DNA of 64,000 nt from DASYPQ01 sp041488095. Its GTDB lineage: Bacteria > Planctomycetota > UBA1135 > GCA-002686595. Position 1 is the first letter of the stretch. Each line of letters begins with the position of its first letter. Shown here in pieces: positions 9,101-18,800 of this stretch. The notes beneath the pieces are model-generated. The model had not been told where the DNA came from and did no database searches. It saw nothing but the letters and a program-made list of their open reading frames with translations. A program made the position numbers and the translations under genes. The DNA lies in NCBI GenBank assembly GCA_041488095.1, contig JBGPOP010000023.1, forward strand, positions 1-64,000, in the 5' to 3' direction.

Positions 9101-9344
9101 GGCCGAGGGTCACGGGGTCGAGGATCTCGAGGCGCGCTCCGGGCTGGTTCACCGCATAGAGAGCCGAGCCGCTCCGGCTGAACGCCATCGGGTGGATCGG
9201 CGACGTGGCGAAGGCCACCAGCCTGCCGGCGACGTTGTCGAAGGGGAACGATTCGTTCGTCAGGTACCGGGTGCCGCTGCCGAGCTGCTGGGGAACGGTG
9301 CACAAGGCCAGGGCGAGGAGGGTGCTGGTCGGGGAGGGAATCAT
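6159..9344 (-). CDS. Secreted beta-propeller / di-haem cytochrome c fusion protein
   Basis: About 1061 residues. The ATG at 9344 gives a signal-like N-terminus (hydrophobic LLALALC) and has a GGAG ribosome site about 8 bases upstream; longer readings lack sense. Residues ~40-430 are YVTN-type beta-propeller blades. Two haem-binding CxxCH motifs follow: CASCHVDGHTDG near residue 451 and CASCHALPLG near 587, in a layout like MauG/cytochrome-c-peroxidase relatives. Then comes a Ca-binding D-x-D-x-D-rich stretch (DRDMDGLFDLDE, DSDGDD) and a fibronectin-type-III-like domain, with a beta-rich tail. Probably periplasmic or surface-bound redox enzyme. Substrate unknown. Confidence 0.8.
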   Translation of the reverse strand: MIPSPTSTLLALALCTVPQQLGSGTRYLTNESFPFDNVAGRLVAFATSPIHPMAFSRSGSALYAVNQPGARLEILDPVTLGRLGQVQIGLGAVSVVQRPGSREVWVVDAVDSCVSVVDTALRAVVRTIRVGSEPHGLVFTHSGDRAYVTCSAVDSVDVIDARLYQVVKSIPIPARNPRGIAYLDGKAYVVSFLSGNGTAPRGTATDPDAVDSIGVPASPQENALPDCDLFVIPSQATPQQDDLDPSGTLSGLGTILFNIHARPGTTELWIPNTDALNAVHRGEVNFVAGQVVHNRITIVDATGAAPPRIIDLDAIAPPDHKCAQPAYVEFDSQQPFAYVCGYGSDLVAVLRLGSGGSVTWEGSIELPSSKAYPRGTGPRSCLVDRSRTALFVFNKNDDSATRINFSSLPQGSGWTVTAPAATPLGLDLSSGFVRLGRHLFTNARFSLSQTSSCASCHVDGHTDGLVWDLSHYLDPEGTPDDQLAYGTDVKGPMVTQSVRRMEDGGPYHWRGEIESTNGFQNAFVALLENTVNGVPQTIGPDFQYLRHFIDTLTGPPNPRQTLDRRFTDEQLRGATLFLTRPVQGELTCASCHALPLGSSGEIEAESAGGVIRSADVPSLRGVADKLSKRFSVGGPYGDRTELGAGLTHGGAIGTVKEAFFRSAPTGGGHHSFVLAPQEAHLISSFLSAFDTGVAPAAGLMVTANAGNWASVAAQELPLLRDAAARGHCDLVYYRVPRVVLGRFAELAGTYDPAAGNYRVASASGAPIDEQTLLSEAASGLPVTFLGVPIGMGESQGLDRDMDGLFDLDEIVAQTDPENWDSDGDDFADGYEVQWGMDPLHATSSSPDTQAPALVGPVRLSYATTNTLKFEFDTSEFCKVSISYNGNPPVARVPFNKIGDHRHWVVLGDLDPDTDYQIALEMRDAAGNVAVDSSTRFRTRPRATPDPVHVGSIALSSIQLAPGSPGLRSVVTIDRGLVPGGSGYAVKAAVYQLDAAGSLHMIQSEMSVRTNSVGTAIFTVGLPPAGSSPGMVYFVVKGVVAPPSSPPWVRGLDAQTTATMPY

Positions 9345-9427
9345 GGTGCTGCTCCAGCGTGTCACGGGTCGGGTGGCACAAGGATACCCATCTCGGCACC
9401 GACCGGGGAGATGGCCTGCTCGGATCG

Positions 9428-9778
9428 TCAGGAGTGGGAGGCCATCACGACCGTGTGGATCCCTCCCCGGGCGTTGAAGTCCCCCTCGACCGTCATCCGG
9501 CGCGGCGCGAGCAAGGCCACCAGGTCGTCGAGGATGCGGTTCGTCACCGCCTCGTGGAAATGCCCCTCGCCGCGGAAGGACCCCAAGTACAGCTTGAGGC
9601 TCTTCAGCTCGACGCACAGCCGGTCGGGAACGTAGCGGATCCGGATCACGGCGAAATCGGGCTGCCCGGTGCGCGGGCACAGGCAGGTGAACTCGGGGCA
9701 ATCGAAGCGGATCTCGTAGTCCCGCCCGGGGCGGGGGTTGTCGAAGGTCTCGAGTGCGGACTCTTTCGGTGCGGCCAT
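9428..9778 (-). CDS. queF: NADPH-dependent 7-cyano-7-deazaguanine reductase
   Basis: 116 residues, a short type I QueF. It reduces preQ0 to preQ1 in queuosine biosynthesis in the cytoplasm. The motif FTCLCPRTGQPDF contains the thioimide-forming Cys (about residue 34) and the conserved Asp, and the QueF signature appears as ELKSLKLY. The ATG at 9778 gives the usual length; the open frame continues upstream for ~270 codons without sense. No other queuosine gene is in the window. It sits between two unrelated large genes on the same strand. Confidence 0.93.
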   Translation of the reverse strand: MAAPKESALETFDNPRPGRDYEIRFDCPEFTCLCPRTGQPDFAVIRIRYVPDRLCVELKSLKLYLGSFRGEGHFHEAVTNRILDDLVALLAPRRMTVEGDFNARGGIHTVVMASHS

Positions 9779-9848
9779 GCGGTGGATGCGGGGTTCTCGG
9801 GGGACTGGAAGCGCGGCGCCTGGCTCCTTCACCGGCGAACGTTGGCCC

Positions 9849-12044
9849 TCACCGGCGACCGGTGGCGCGGGCGATGCACACGTCGCCGGCGCGCAGCTCC
9901 AGCGACCAGGCCAGAGGCGAGCCCTGCAGCGGGATCCCGGCCTCGAGCACGAAGCCGACCTCGCCGCCACGATCGCCCTCGGACGCGGGTTGCGCGGGGA
10001 CCTCAAGATAGCGCAGGCTCGCGAGTTCGAGCAACGCGAGCACGAAGTGCGCGTCCCCGCGCAGAGGCCTGGGCCGCTCCCGTGCGGGGATCTGGAAGGC
10101 CCAGCGGTTCCCCTGGAGCTGCGGCTCGAGAATCGCGGCCAGCGCCGGCACGTCGCTCTGCAGCTCGGCCGAGGGGATCCGACCGATCTCTGGCTCGAGC
10201 CAAACTCGGTGAACGCGCGACCCGAAGAGCCACGCTGGCGACCGCGAGAGATCGAAGAGGGCGATCGGACCGTTCGGTCCCTCGATCCATATGCCCGTCT
10301 GCGAGCCGGTGTCGGCCTCGCCCGCGCGCCAGCCCATGCGGGGCGCCTCCGCTGTCTCGGCCCGGGGCAGCGCGTTCGCGCGAAGCGCGCGCTTCTCGAG
10401 TGGATCGACATCGAAAAGCGGCGAGCGCAGGTCCTCGCGCCACGAGAGCGATCCGTTCGACGCATGGGGGGCAGGCAGCGCCACCGCGGCGCGCCGTGCG
10501 CCGGGCTCGGAGGGGGGCTGGAGCAGCACGAGCCCCTGCCGTCGCATTTCTTCGAACTCCGGCTCGCGCGAAAAGGCCACGAGCGCGCCACGCGAGATCG
10601 CGCCCACGGAGGCCTTGTCCCCGCGCTGGGCTTGCGCGCACAACGAGGGATCGAGAAGCAAGGGGAGAGCCTGACCTTCTACGTCGAGCCCGGCTGCGTG
10701 CCCCGGCGGGTCGACGAGGAGGTAGCGCGCGCCGCCGCCGTGAAGAGCGCGCGCCGCGCCGAGATCGGCCTGGAGTTCGCCGAGCTCACGGCCGGCTTCC
10801 TTCCACGGAGCGGCCGCCGAACGCGCAAAGACCGCGAAGGCGGCCGCCAGACTCGCCGGGATCAGGACGCGCCGCACACCGGAGAGCGCGGTCGAGGCGA
10901 CAGCCAGCCCGGCGCAGGCGACGATGGCAGCCTGGAAGAGCCCGAGCCTGCTCGCCAGACCGGAGGCTTCCTGCGCGGCCGGCGCACGCAGAAGGAGCGG
11001 GAGCAGAACACCCGCGCAGGTGAAAGCGGCGAGCCAGCCCCACAGGCGCGGCGCGGAGCGGGCGGCAACGAGCGCAGGTTGCAAAGCCGCGAGGAGCAGA
11101 GCACCGGCGATCACGTAGCCGAGCGATCCCATGCCCCCCATCCCGACGATCCCATCGGGGCCGCCAGGAGCCGAATGGTCCCACGGGGCCGCGCGAGGCA
11201 CGGGCAACGAGACCGCGCCGAGGCCCGTGGCGACCGATCTCAGCACTGCCCTGGCTCCGCCGGTCTCGAGGAGCGCTGAGACGGAATGCAGCGTGCGCGG
11301 CAAGAGAGCGGGCGATCCCAGCGCGGGACCGGAGAGCGATTCCGAGGCCGCGCACGCTCCGAACACGAGAAGCGTGGTCGCCGCGGTGCGCAGGCGCACG
11401 GAGAGCGGACGGTGTCTGCGCGCACAGAACACCTCCAGTCCGAAGAGCCATGGAGGCAGGAGCAACCCCAGTGCGGACGAGTGGCCCGCGAGCAGGGCGC
11501 AGACGGCGGCGGCAGCCATCTCGGGTACGCGCTTCTCCTGCCTTCCGCGCAGGAACAGCGCCGCGGTCGCGGCACAGAAGAACGCGGCGAGGAGGTCCCC
11601 TCGGGCGCCCGCGGCGGCGACGGCTGGGATGCACAGTGGATGGCAGACGAGGAGCAGGGCGCAGGCCCCCGCAGCCGCGCGCGCGCCGTCCATCCCCGCC
11701 CAGGTCGAGAGCGCGCGCCGCAGCGCGAGCCGCGCACAGGCAGCCGTGCCGAGCAGGAGCAGCAGGTTCTCCAGGCGGAGGAATCGCACGGCGCCCGCGC
11801 TCCAGGTCCCATCCCGAGCCCACAGCCGGAACGAGAGGGCGAGCGACAGGCGCGCGAGCGGGCCGTCGCCTTCCGAGAGGCGCTCGGCGAGCACGGCGGC
11901 TTCGCTCCCCGCGGATCGGCTCGCCCGGACGAGGTAGGACAAGTCCTCGCCGACGAAGCCCGCCCGCTCGAGCCCCGCGTAGGCGAGGGCCGCCGCCGCG
12001 AGGAGCAGGGCGACGAAACCGGCCGTGCGCAAGCGCCTCTCCAT
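9849..12044 (-). CDS. Large GT-C-like integral membrane protein
   Basis: 731 residues. The first ~430 carry about ten hydrophobic helices; the remaining ~300 are soluble and beta/alpha mixed, presumably on the outer face. An acidic pair (GEDLSYLVRA) follows the first helix, as in GT-C glycosyltransferases (PMT, ArnT, TMTC), where such an acidic residue binds metal or substrate. No closer family was recognised. A -10-like TACCAT ends 6 bases before the ATG. It is followed by queF on the same strand, 70 bases away, and diverges from the copper locus. Glycosyl transfer is inferred from topology only. Confidence 0.6.
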   Translation of the reverse strand: MERRLRTAGFVALLLAAAALAYAGLERAGFVGEDLSYLVRASRSAGSEAAVLAERLSEGDGPLARLSLALSFRLWARDGTWSAGAVRFLRLENLLLLLGTAACARLALRRALSTWAGMDGARAAAGACALLLVCHPLCIPAVAAAGARGDLLAAFFCAATAALFLRGRQEKRVPEMAAAAVCALLAGHSSALGLLLPPWLFGLEVFCARRHRPLSVRLRTAATTLLVFGACAASESLSGPALGSPALLPRTLHSVSALLETGGARAVLRSVATGLGAVSLPVPRAAPWDHSAPGGPDGIVGMGGMGSLGYVIAGALLLAALQPALVAARSAPRLWGWLAAFTCAGVLLPLLLRAPAAQEASGLASRLGLFQAAIVACAGLAVASTALSGVRRVLIPASLAAAFAVFARSAAAPWKEAGRELGELQADLGAARALHGGGARYLLVDPPGHAAGLDVEGQALPLLLDPSLCAQAQRGDKASVGAISRGALVAFSREPEFEEMRRQGLVLLQPPSEPGARRAAVALPAPHASNGSLSWREDLRSPLFDVDPLEKRALRANALPRAETAEAPRMGWRAGEADTGSQTGIWIEGPNGPIALFDLSRSPAWLFGSRVHRVWLEPEIGRIPSAELQSDVPALAAILEPQLQGNRWAFQIPARERPRPLRGDAHFVLALLELASLRYLEVPAQPASEGDRGGEVGFVLEAGIPLQGSPLAWSLELRAGDVCIARATGRR

Positions 12045-12050
12045 GCGCGG

Positions 12051-12056
12051 ATGGTA
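12051..12056 (-). promoter_or_regulatory. -10 box, leaderless geometry
   Basis: TACCAT on the minus strand, 6 bases before the ATG at 12044. A TTGCGG lies 19 bases upstream of it. No ribosome site fits between box and start. Confidence 0.3.
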
Positions 12057-12229
12057 TGCGGCCGGTTGTGCGGGGCCGCAAGGCGATCCCTGGATCGATA
12101 GGCTTTCCGCCGGTCGGGAATGGGCCTGGACAGGGTTATCCTCGGCTACGCAGAACGGCCGATATGGAAAAAGCCCCCCGCGCGATCACACTGCTGCGGA
12201 GGCCGACGTAGTCTGTCGCTCCCACCCCG

Positions 12230-12769
12230 ATGTCGACCGCAAGATCCCTGCCCCTGCGACGCCGCATCCTGGCGCTTTGCCTGGGGTCTTTCTTCGCTCT
12301 GCAGCCGCTCGCTCGGACGGGGTTGCCGTGCGCGATGCGAATGGTCTTCTCGCGCTCGGGCTGCGGCTGTGCGCAAGAGAAGAGGAGCGAGGCAGCCTCC
12401 TCCCGGGCCTCGTGCTGCTCGCAGCGCGCCCCCTCCGTCCCCACGGCCCCCACGGGAACGAGCGATGATCCGAGGATCGGGAGCGGCGACCCGGGCTGCC
12501 GTTGCGAGATCCGGTCGCCCGAGCCGGGGCCGGCGCTCCCGCGCAGCCTGGACTCGCGCCGCGCGGGCGGCGAGAGCATCGACGGGATCGCCGAATGGCT
12601 GGCCGCAGGATCGCGCGCCTCGGCCGCGGCCCCGTGCGTGCCATCCGGTCCCGACCCTCCGCTGCCCGCCTGCTTCGAGAGCGTCTCTTCGGCTCCATCC
12701 GCCGTCGCCCGGCACACCGGGCGGGGCGTGACGGGGCTCCTGGCCGTGTACGGCATCGCCCGCTTGTAG
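12230..12769 (+). CDS. Cys-rich exported protein at the head of the copper-efflux operon
   Basis: 179 residues, no recognised family. It has a basic N-terminus, a hydrophobic stretch (ILALCLGSFFALQPLA) and then closely spaced cysteines: SGCGCAQ, ASCCSQ, GCRCE and later single Cys. That pattern suits a periplasmic metal-binding protein. It is the first + strand reading frame before the outer-membrane factor, 138 bases upstream of it. Small Cys-rich open frames in this place are common next to CusCBA-type genes (recollection, not checked). The opposite-strand frames here are Arg-rich and repetitive and look like shadows. The middle of the protein is low-complexity, which keeps confidence moderate. 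Confidence 0.5.
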   Translation: MSTARSLPLRRRILALCLGSFFALQPLARTGLPCAMRMVFSRSGCGCAQEKRSEAASSRASCCSQRAPSVPTAPTGTSDDPRIGSGDPGCRCEIRSPEPGPALPRSLDSRRAGGESIDGIAEWLAAGSRASAAAPCVPSGPDPPLPACFESVSSAPSAVARHTGRGVTGLLAVYGIARL

Positions 12770-12907
12770 CGCGGCGCGATCCTCCGGCGGCGGCTCCGCT
12801 CCAGCAGCGGGCGACGCCGGATCTTGTCACGGCCTGACGCGCAGGAATACGCGACGAGCGTGCCCGGACCGTGCCCAAGCCACAGTCGTCGCGGGACTCC
12901 TCTCGTC

Positions 12908-14326
12908 ATGCAAGCGCAAACTCTCTTCGGCTACTTCCCTGATGGCCTCAGGACTGTGGCGCTCCTGTGCGCCATGTGCGTGAGCGGCTGCGTGCTGGCC
13001 CCGGCCGGGCTGCCCAGGGAGCGCGCCACGCTCAAACAGGCGGGATCGCCCTACGAGCCGCCCATCGAGGAGCGCGCGGTTCCAGAGCTCTCCGCGCAGC
13101 CTGGATGGCGCGAACTCCTGGGGCTCGCGTTCGCCGCCAACGGTGAGCTCGAGGCCGACTACTTCGAGTGGAAGGCCGCGCTCGAGCGCGTGGCCATCGC
13201 GGCGGGTTGGCCTGACACCAATCTCGCGCCGTCTTTTGGCTACATGTTCTCCGGCGAGCGGCTGAAGGCCTGGGACCGCACCACGGTGAACGTCGGCTTC
13301 GACCCGATGCAGAGCCTCTCGTGGCCGAGCAAGGTGAAAAAGGCCGGCGAGCTGGCGCTGGAGGAGGCGCGCGGAGCCGGCAGCCGGTTCGTGGCCGCCA
13401 AGTTCGCCCTGCAGCGCAAGGTGCTGGAGAGCTGGCTGGAGCTGGCGCTCGTGGAGGAAAAGGGGCGGATCCAGCAAGAACGCGCGCGGCTGGCGAAGCT
13501 GGCCTACGACAGCGCGGCCCAGCGCGCCGCGGTGGCCGGGGAACATCGCGATCTGCTCCGCGCGCAGGTCGACCAGCGCAATGCGGAGATCGAGCTCGCG
13601 GGTCTTCGAACCCAGGCTCAGGCGGCACGCGCGATGCTGAACGGAATGCTGGCGCGGGCCGCGGACGCTCCGCTCGAGATCGAGCCCGTTCTGCCCGGGC
13701 CGCGCCCACTGCCGGCGGACGATGCCGCTCTGCTGGCGGCCGGAGTCGAGAACAACCCCGAGCTGCGTTCGCTGGCCTTCGCCGTGACCGCCCGGCAGGA
13801 CGCGCTCGAGCTCGCGCGGTTGCAGTACCTCCCCGACTTCAATCCGTTCGTCGGCTTCACCGGCAGCGTCCAGCAGACGATCGGCGTGGGCGTGAGCCTG
13901 CCAACCCGACTGCCCCAGATCCGCGCCGGGATCGAGGAAGCCAGGGCCATGCTGCGCGGAGCCCAGGCTGTGCTGCGCCAGACGCGCCTCGACCGCCGCT
14001 CGAGCTTCGTCGCCGGCCTCCACGTGCTGCGCTTCAGCGAGCGCCAGGCCGCCTTCTTCGACCGGGAAGTCCTGCCCGCGGCGGAGCAGGTCCTGGGCTC
14101 CGCGCGGCAGGCCTATGCCACGGGCAAGGCGAGCTTCCTCGAGCTGATCGACGCGCAGCGGGTCCTGCTGGATGTGCGCCTGGGAATCGCCGAAGCGCGC
14201 ATCGAGCGCGAGCGCCGGCTGGCGGAGATCGAGGAGCTGGCCGGTCTGGACGTCGAGACGCTGCCGCTGCGCGCCACGCCACACGTGGCCGTTCTGGAGA
14301 GCTCGGAGGTCGATCGTCATGAATGA
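12908..14326 (+). CDS. cusC: TolC-family outer-membrane factor of Cu/Ag efflux system
   Basis: 472 residues from ATG 12908. The N-terminus is a lipoprotein signal (LLCAMCVSGC), as in other CusC/OprM-type factors. Two long heptad-rich helical stretches follow the OEP (outer-membrane efflux protein) pattern, ending with AEARIERERRLAEIEELAG and LDVETL. This protein would form the outer-membrane channel of the tripartite pump. The next gene starts inside its stop (ATG 14319, stop 14324-14326), so translation is coupled to cusB. Gene name is by position and partner identity. Confidence 0.85.
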   Translation: MQAQTLFGYFPDGLRTVALLCAMCVSGCVLAPAGLPRERATLKQAGSPYEPPIEERAVPELSAQPGWRELLGLAFAANGELEADYFEWKAALERVAIAAGWPDTNLAPSFGYMFSGERLKAWDRTTVNVGFDPMQSLSWPSKVKKAGELALEEARGAGSRFVAAKFALQRKVLESWLELALVEEKGRIQQERARLAKLAYDSAAQRAAVAGEHRDLLRAQVDQRNAEIELAGLRTQAQAARAMLNGMLARAADAPLEIEPVLPGPRPLPADDAALLAAGVENNPELRSLAFAVTARQDALELARLQYLPDFNPFVGFTGSVQQTIGVGVSLPTRLPQIRAGIEEARAMLRGAQAVLRQTRLDRRSSFVAGLHVLRFSERQAAFFDREVLPAAEQVLGSARQAYATGKASFLELIDAQRVLLDVRLGIAEARIERERRLAEIEELAGLDVETLPLRATPHVAVLESSEVDRHE

Positions 14327-15821
14327 ACGAGACATTCCCCGTGGCGCGAGCTCGCGTTCGGCGGGTGCCGCGCGGCTGCGCGGGCTCGTCCTGGGACTGC
14401 TGCTCCTGGCGATCGGGGCCGCCGCGGCCGTGCGCTGGCGCACCACGCTGCAGAGCTGGCTCGAAGGCGCGACGCAGCCGGCGGCCGAGAGCGGACAGCG
14501 CAAGGTCAAGTACTGGTGGGACCCGATGATGAGCCCGCCCTACATCTCGGACCAGCCCGGCCAGAGCCCGATGGGCATGCAGCTCGTGCCGGTTTACGAG
14601 GACGAGGTCCCACAGGAAAACGAGGCTGCGCCGGTTCCACAGGCCGCGCATCCGCACACCACCTACTACTGCCCGATGCACCCGAGCTACACCTCGGACC
14701 GCCCGGGCGACTGCCCGATCTGCAACATGCGGCTCGTGCCGATGAAGACCGGCGAGGCTGCCACGGCCTCGGAGGTCGAGGGGCACGCCAACATCACGCT
14801 CGATCCCTGGCGACGGCAGCTCATCGGCGTGCGCACGGGTCGGGTGGAGAGAAAGCCGGTGCAGAGGATCATCCGCGCCGTCGGTCGCGTGGAGTACGAC
14901 GAGAAGCGGCTTGCCTCGGTCAACCTGAAGGTCGGCGGCTGGGTCGAGGAGCTGTTCGTCAAGTCCACCGGCGAGGAGGTCAAGGCGGGCGATCCTCTCT
15001 TCTCGCTCTACAGCCCCGACCTGATCGAGGCCCAGCGGAACTACCTCCTGGCGCTGCACAGCGTTCCGCGCGGAGAAGCGCGGATGGGCGAGAGCGACGA
15101 GCTCGCGCAGGCGACGCTGCGCAGCGCCCGCGAGCGTCTCGTGCTGCTGGATCTGAGCGAGGACCAGATCCGCGAGCTCGAGTCGAAGCAGGAGGTTCCG
15201 CGGCTCACGACCATCGTCTCCAGGTTCAACGGCGTGGTGACGCGGCGCAACGTCGTTCAGGGGACCAGCATCGAGCCCGGCCGCGATCTCTACGAGCTGG
15301 CCGACCTCTCGACCGTCTGGCTGCACGCGGACGTCTACGAGTACGAGCTCCCGCTCGTGCACGTCGGACTCGAGGCCTGGCTGCAGCTCGCCTCGCAGCC
15401 GGGCGAGCCCCTCACCGGCCACGTGATCTTCGTGTACCCCTACCTGAACGAGGCCACGCGCACGGTGCGCGTGCGCGTGGAGGTGCCCAACGCCGAGCGC
15501 AGGCTCAAGCCGGGCATGTACGCCACGGCCTTCATGGCCGCCGAGCTCGGCGAGCAGCTGGTGGTCGACGACCAGGCCGTGCTCGACACCGGCACGCGCC
15601 AGATCGTCTTCGTGGATCTCGGAGAGGGACGCCTCGAGCCGCGCGGGGTGCAGGTCGGCGAGCGCATCGATGGCCAGATCGTGATCGAGGGCGGCCTGCA
15701 GGAGGGCGAGCGCGTGGTCACCAGCGGAAACTTCCTGGTGGACTCCGAGAGCCGCCTGAAGGCCGCGCTCCTGAAGGGCCCTACGGGCTCCAAGCCAGAG
15801 CACGCGGGGCACGGCAAGTGA
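14319..15821 (+). CDS. cusB: CusB-type membrane-fusion protein with two metal-binding segments
   Basis: 500 residues, periplasmic adaptor linking pump and channel. One N-terminal transmembrane helix (LVLGLLLLAIGAAAAV). Then the CusB-type Met-rich segment KVKYWWDPMMSPPY with SPMGMQLVPVY, whose methionines pass Cu(I)/Ag(I) on. A full heavy-metal-binding domain (HMBD) follows, YYCPMHPSYTSD and CPICNMRLVPM. The rest is the standard lipoyl/beta-barrel/helical-hairpin adaptor with LFSLYSPDLIEAQRNYLLAL. The start overlaps the cusC stop; cusA begins 37 bases on. The frame is open upstream of 14319 but that part lies in cusC. Confidence 0.92.
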   Translation: MNERDIPRGASSRSAGAARLRGLVLGLLLLAIGAAAAVRWRTTLQSWLEGATQPAAESGQRKVKYWWDPMMSPPYISDQPGQSPMGMQLVPVYEDEVPQENEAAPVPQAAHPHTTYYCPMHPSYTSDRPGDCPICNMRLVPMKTGEAATASEVEGHANITLDPWRRQLIGVRTGRVERKPVQRIIRAVGRVEYDEKRLASVNLKVGGWVEELFVKSTGEEVKAGDPLFSLYSPDLIEAQRNYLLALHSVPRGEARMGESDELAQATLRSARERLVLLDLSEDQIRELESKQEVPRLTTIVSRFNGVVTRRNVVQGTSIEPGRDLYELADLSTVWLHADVYEYELPLVHVGLEAWLQLASQPGEPLTGHVIFVYPYLNEATRTVRVRVEVPNAERRLKPGMYATAFMAAELGEQLVVDDQAVLDTGTRQIVFVDLGEGRLEPRGVQVGERIDGQIVIEGGLQEGERVVTSGNFLVDSESRLKAALLKGPTGSKPEHAGHGK

Positions 15822-15858
15822 TGGTCCCGCACACGTCGAGCGCCGAGGGAGCTCGCTC

Positions 15859-18800
15859 ATGATCGAGCGCATCATCGAGTTCTGCGCCCGCAACAAGTTC
15901 CTGGTCTTGTTGGTCACGGCGGTCGCAATCGCAGGCGGGATCTACAGCCTGCGCAACGTGCCGCTCGACGCGATCCCCGACCTCTCCGACACGCAGGTGA
16001 TCGTCTATTCGCGCTGGGACCGCAGCCCGGACGTGATCGAGGACCAGGTCACCTACCCGATCGTGTCGGCCATGCTCGGCGCGCCCAAGGTCAAGGCCAT
16101 CCGCGGCTTCTCCGACTTCGGGTTCTCGTACGTCTACATCATCTTCCAGGACGGCACGGACATCTACTGGGCGCGCAGCCGCACGCTCGAGTACCTGAGC
16201 AAGATCCAGGGCCGCTTGCCCGAGGGCGTGCGCACCGAGCTCGGACCCGACGCGACCGGCGTGGGCTGGGTGTTCCAGTACGCGCTGATCGACAAGAGCG
16301 GCAAGCACGACCTGGCGGAGCTGCGCAGCTTCCAGGATTGGCGCCTGCGTTACTGGCTGCAGAGCGTGCCCGGCGTGGCCGAGGTGGCCTCGATCGGCGG
16401 CTTCCAGAAGCAGTACCAGGTCAACCTCGACCCGGCCGCGATGCTCGCCTACGGCATCCCGATCCAGAAGGTGGTCGAAGCGATCCGCGCCGGCAACAAC
16501 GACGTGGGCGGGCGCCTGGTGGAGATGAGCGGTGCCGAGTACATGGTGCGCGGCCGCGGCTACGCACGCTCGGTCCAGGACATCGAGAGCATCGTCGTGG
16601 GCGTGGACAAGGACGGCGTGCCGATCCTGGTCAAGAACCTGGGACACGTGGCCCTGGGATCCGAGATCCGCCGCGGACTGTCCGATCTCGACGGACAGGG
16701 CGACGCGGTGGGCGGCATCGTGGTCATGCGCCACGGCGAGAACGCGCTCAAGGTCATCGAGCGCGTAAAGCAGAAGATCGAGGACATCCTGCCGTCGCTG
16801 CCCGACGGCATGGAGATCGTCACGACCTACGACCGCTCCGAGCTGATCCAGGAGTCCATCGCGACCCTGACGGACGAGCTGTTCACCGCGCTGATCGTGG
16901 TGAGCCTCGTGATCCTGATCTTCCTCTGGCACATCCCCTCCGCGATCGTGCCGATCGTCACCATCCCGATCTCGATCCTGCTCATGTTCATCCCCATGTA
17001 CTTCATGGGAGTGAGCACGAACATCATGTCGATCTCCGGGATCACCATCTCGATCGGCGTGCTGGTCGACGGCGCCATCGTCGAGGTCGAGAACGCCTAC
17101 AAGAAGCTGCAGCTGTGGATCGCGGGCGGACGCGTGGGCGACTTCCACGAGGTGCGGCTCTCGGCGCTCAAGGAGGTCGGGCCCTCGGTCTTCTTCTCCC
17201 TGCTCGTGATCGCGGTGGGCTTCCTGCCGATCTTCGCGCTCGAGGAGCAGGAAGGCCGGCTCTTCAAGCCGCTGGCCTACACCAAGAACCTGACCCTGGC
17301 CATCGCGGCCATCCTCGCGATCACGCTCGACCCGGCCGTCCGCATGCTCTTCACGCGGATGGAGTTCCTGCGCTTCCGCCCCAGGCCTCTCGCCTGGCTG
17401 TTCAACCAGATCACGGTCGGGCGCTACTACCCGGAGGAGAAGCACCCGATCAGCCGGATCCTCTTCAAGCTCTACGAGCGTCCCTGCCGCTTCGTCCTGC
17501 GCCACCGCGCGGCCACCGTGGTCACCGCGCTGCTGCTCGTGCTCAGCACGATCCCGGTGTTCGGCAAGCTCGGCTCGGAATTCATGCCGCCCCTCTGGGA
17601 GGGCGACCTGCTCTACATGCCGACCACGTTCCCCGGTCTCTCGGTGACCGAGGCGCAGAAGCTCCTGCAGAGGATGGACGAGATCCTGATGACCGTCCCG
17701 GAGGTCGAGCGCGTGCAGGGCAAGGCGGGACGCGCGGAGACCTCCACGGATCCGGCGCCCTTCTCGATGATCGAGACCACCGTCCTGCTCAAGCCGCAGT
17801 CGGAATGGCGGCGCAAGGTGCGCTGGTTCTCGGATTGGCCCGGGTGGCTGCAAGCGCCCCTGCGGCGCGCCTGGCCTGATCACATCGGCAAGGAGGAGCT
17901 GATCGCGGAGATCGACCAGAAGCTCCAGTTCCCGGGCGTCACGAACGCTTTCACCATGCCGATCAAGACGCGCATCGACATGCTCACGACCGGCGTGCGC
18001 ACGCCGATCGGGATCAAGGTCATGGGCGACGACCTCAAGAAGATCGAGGAGGTCGGCACCGAGATCGAGGCCATCCTGAAGGACGTTCCGGGCACGCAGA
18101 GCGCCTTCGCCGAGCGCACCGCGGGCGGCTACTTCCTCGATTTCGATCTCCGGCGCGACCGCCTCGCGCGCTACGGCCTGACCATCGCGGAGGCGGAGAT
18201 GGTGATCATGTCCGCCATCGGCGGCGAGCCGGTCTCCACGACCATCGAGGGCCGCGAGCGGTACACGATCAACGTGCGCTACGCGCGCGAGCTGCGCGAT
18301 GACCTGCCCGAGTTGCGCCGCGTCCTCGTGCCGACCCTGTCGGGCGCGCAGATCCCGCTGGAGGAGCTGGCCGACATCCGTCTCGTCGACGGTCCGGCGA
18401 TGATCCGCAACGAGAACGGCATGCTCGCCGGCTACGTGTTCGTGAACACGGAGCAGAGCGATCTCGGAGGCTACGTCCAGCGCGCCAAGGCCGCCGTGCG
18501 CGAGAGGCTCCAGCTCCCGACGGGCTACGCGCTCGTGTGGAGCGGCCAGTACGAGAACATGCTGCGCGTCGCGGAGCGCATGAAGGTGGTCCTGCCGATC
18601 ACGATCTTCCTGATCTTCGCACTCCTCTACATGAACACGAAGTCGATGGTGAAGGCTTCGCTCGTGATGCTCGCCGTGCCGTTCTCGGCCATCGGCGCGA
18701 TCTGGTTCCTGTACCTGCTCGGATACAACATGTCGATCGCGGTCTGGGTCGGGCTCATCGCGCTCATGGGGCTCGACGCCGAGACCGGCGTGTTCATGCT

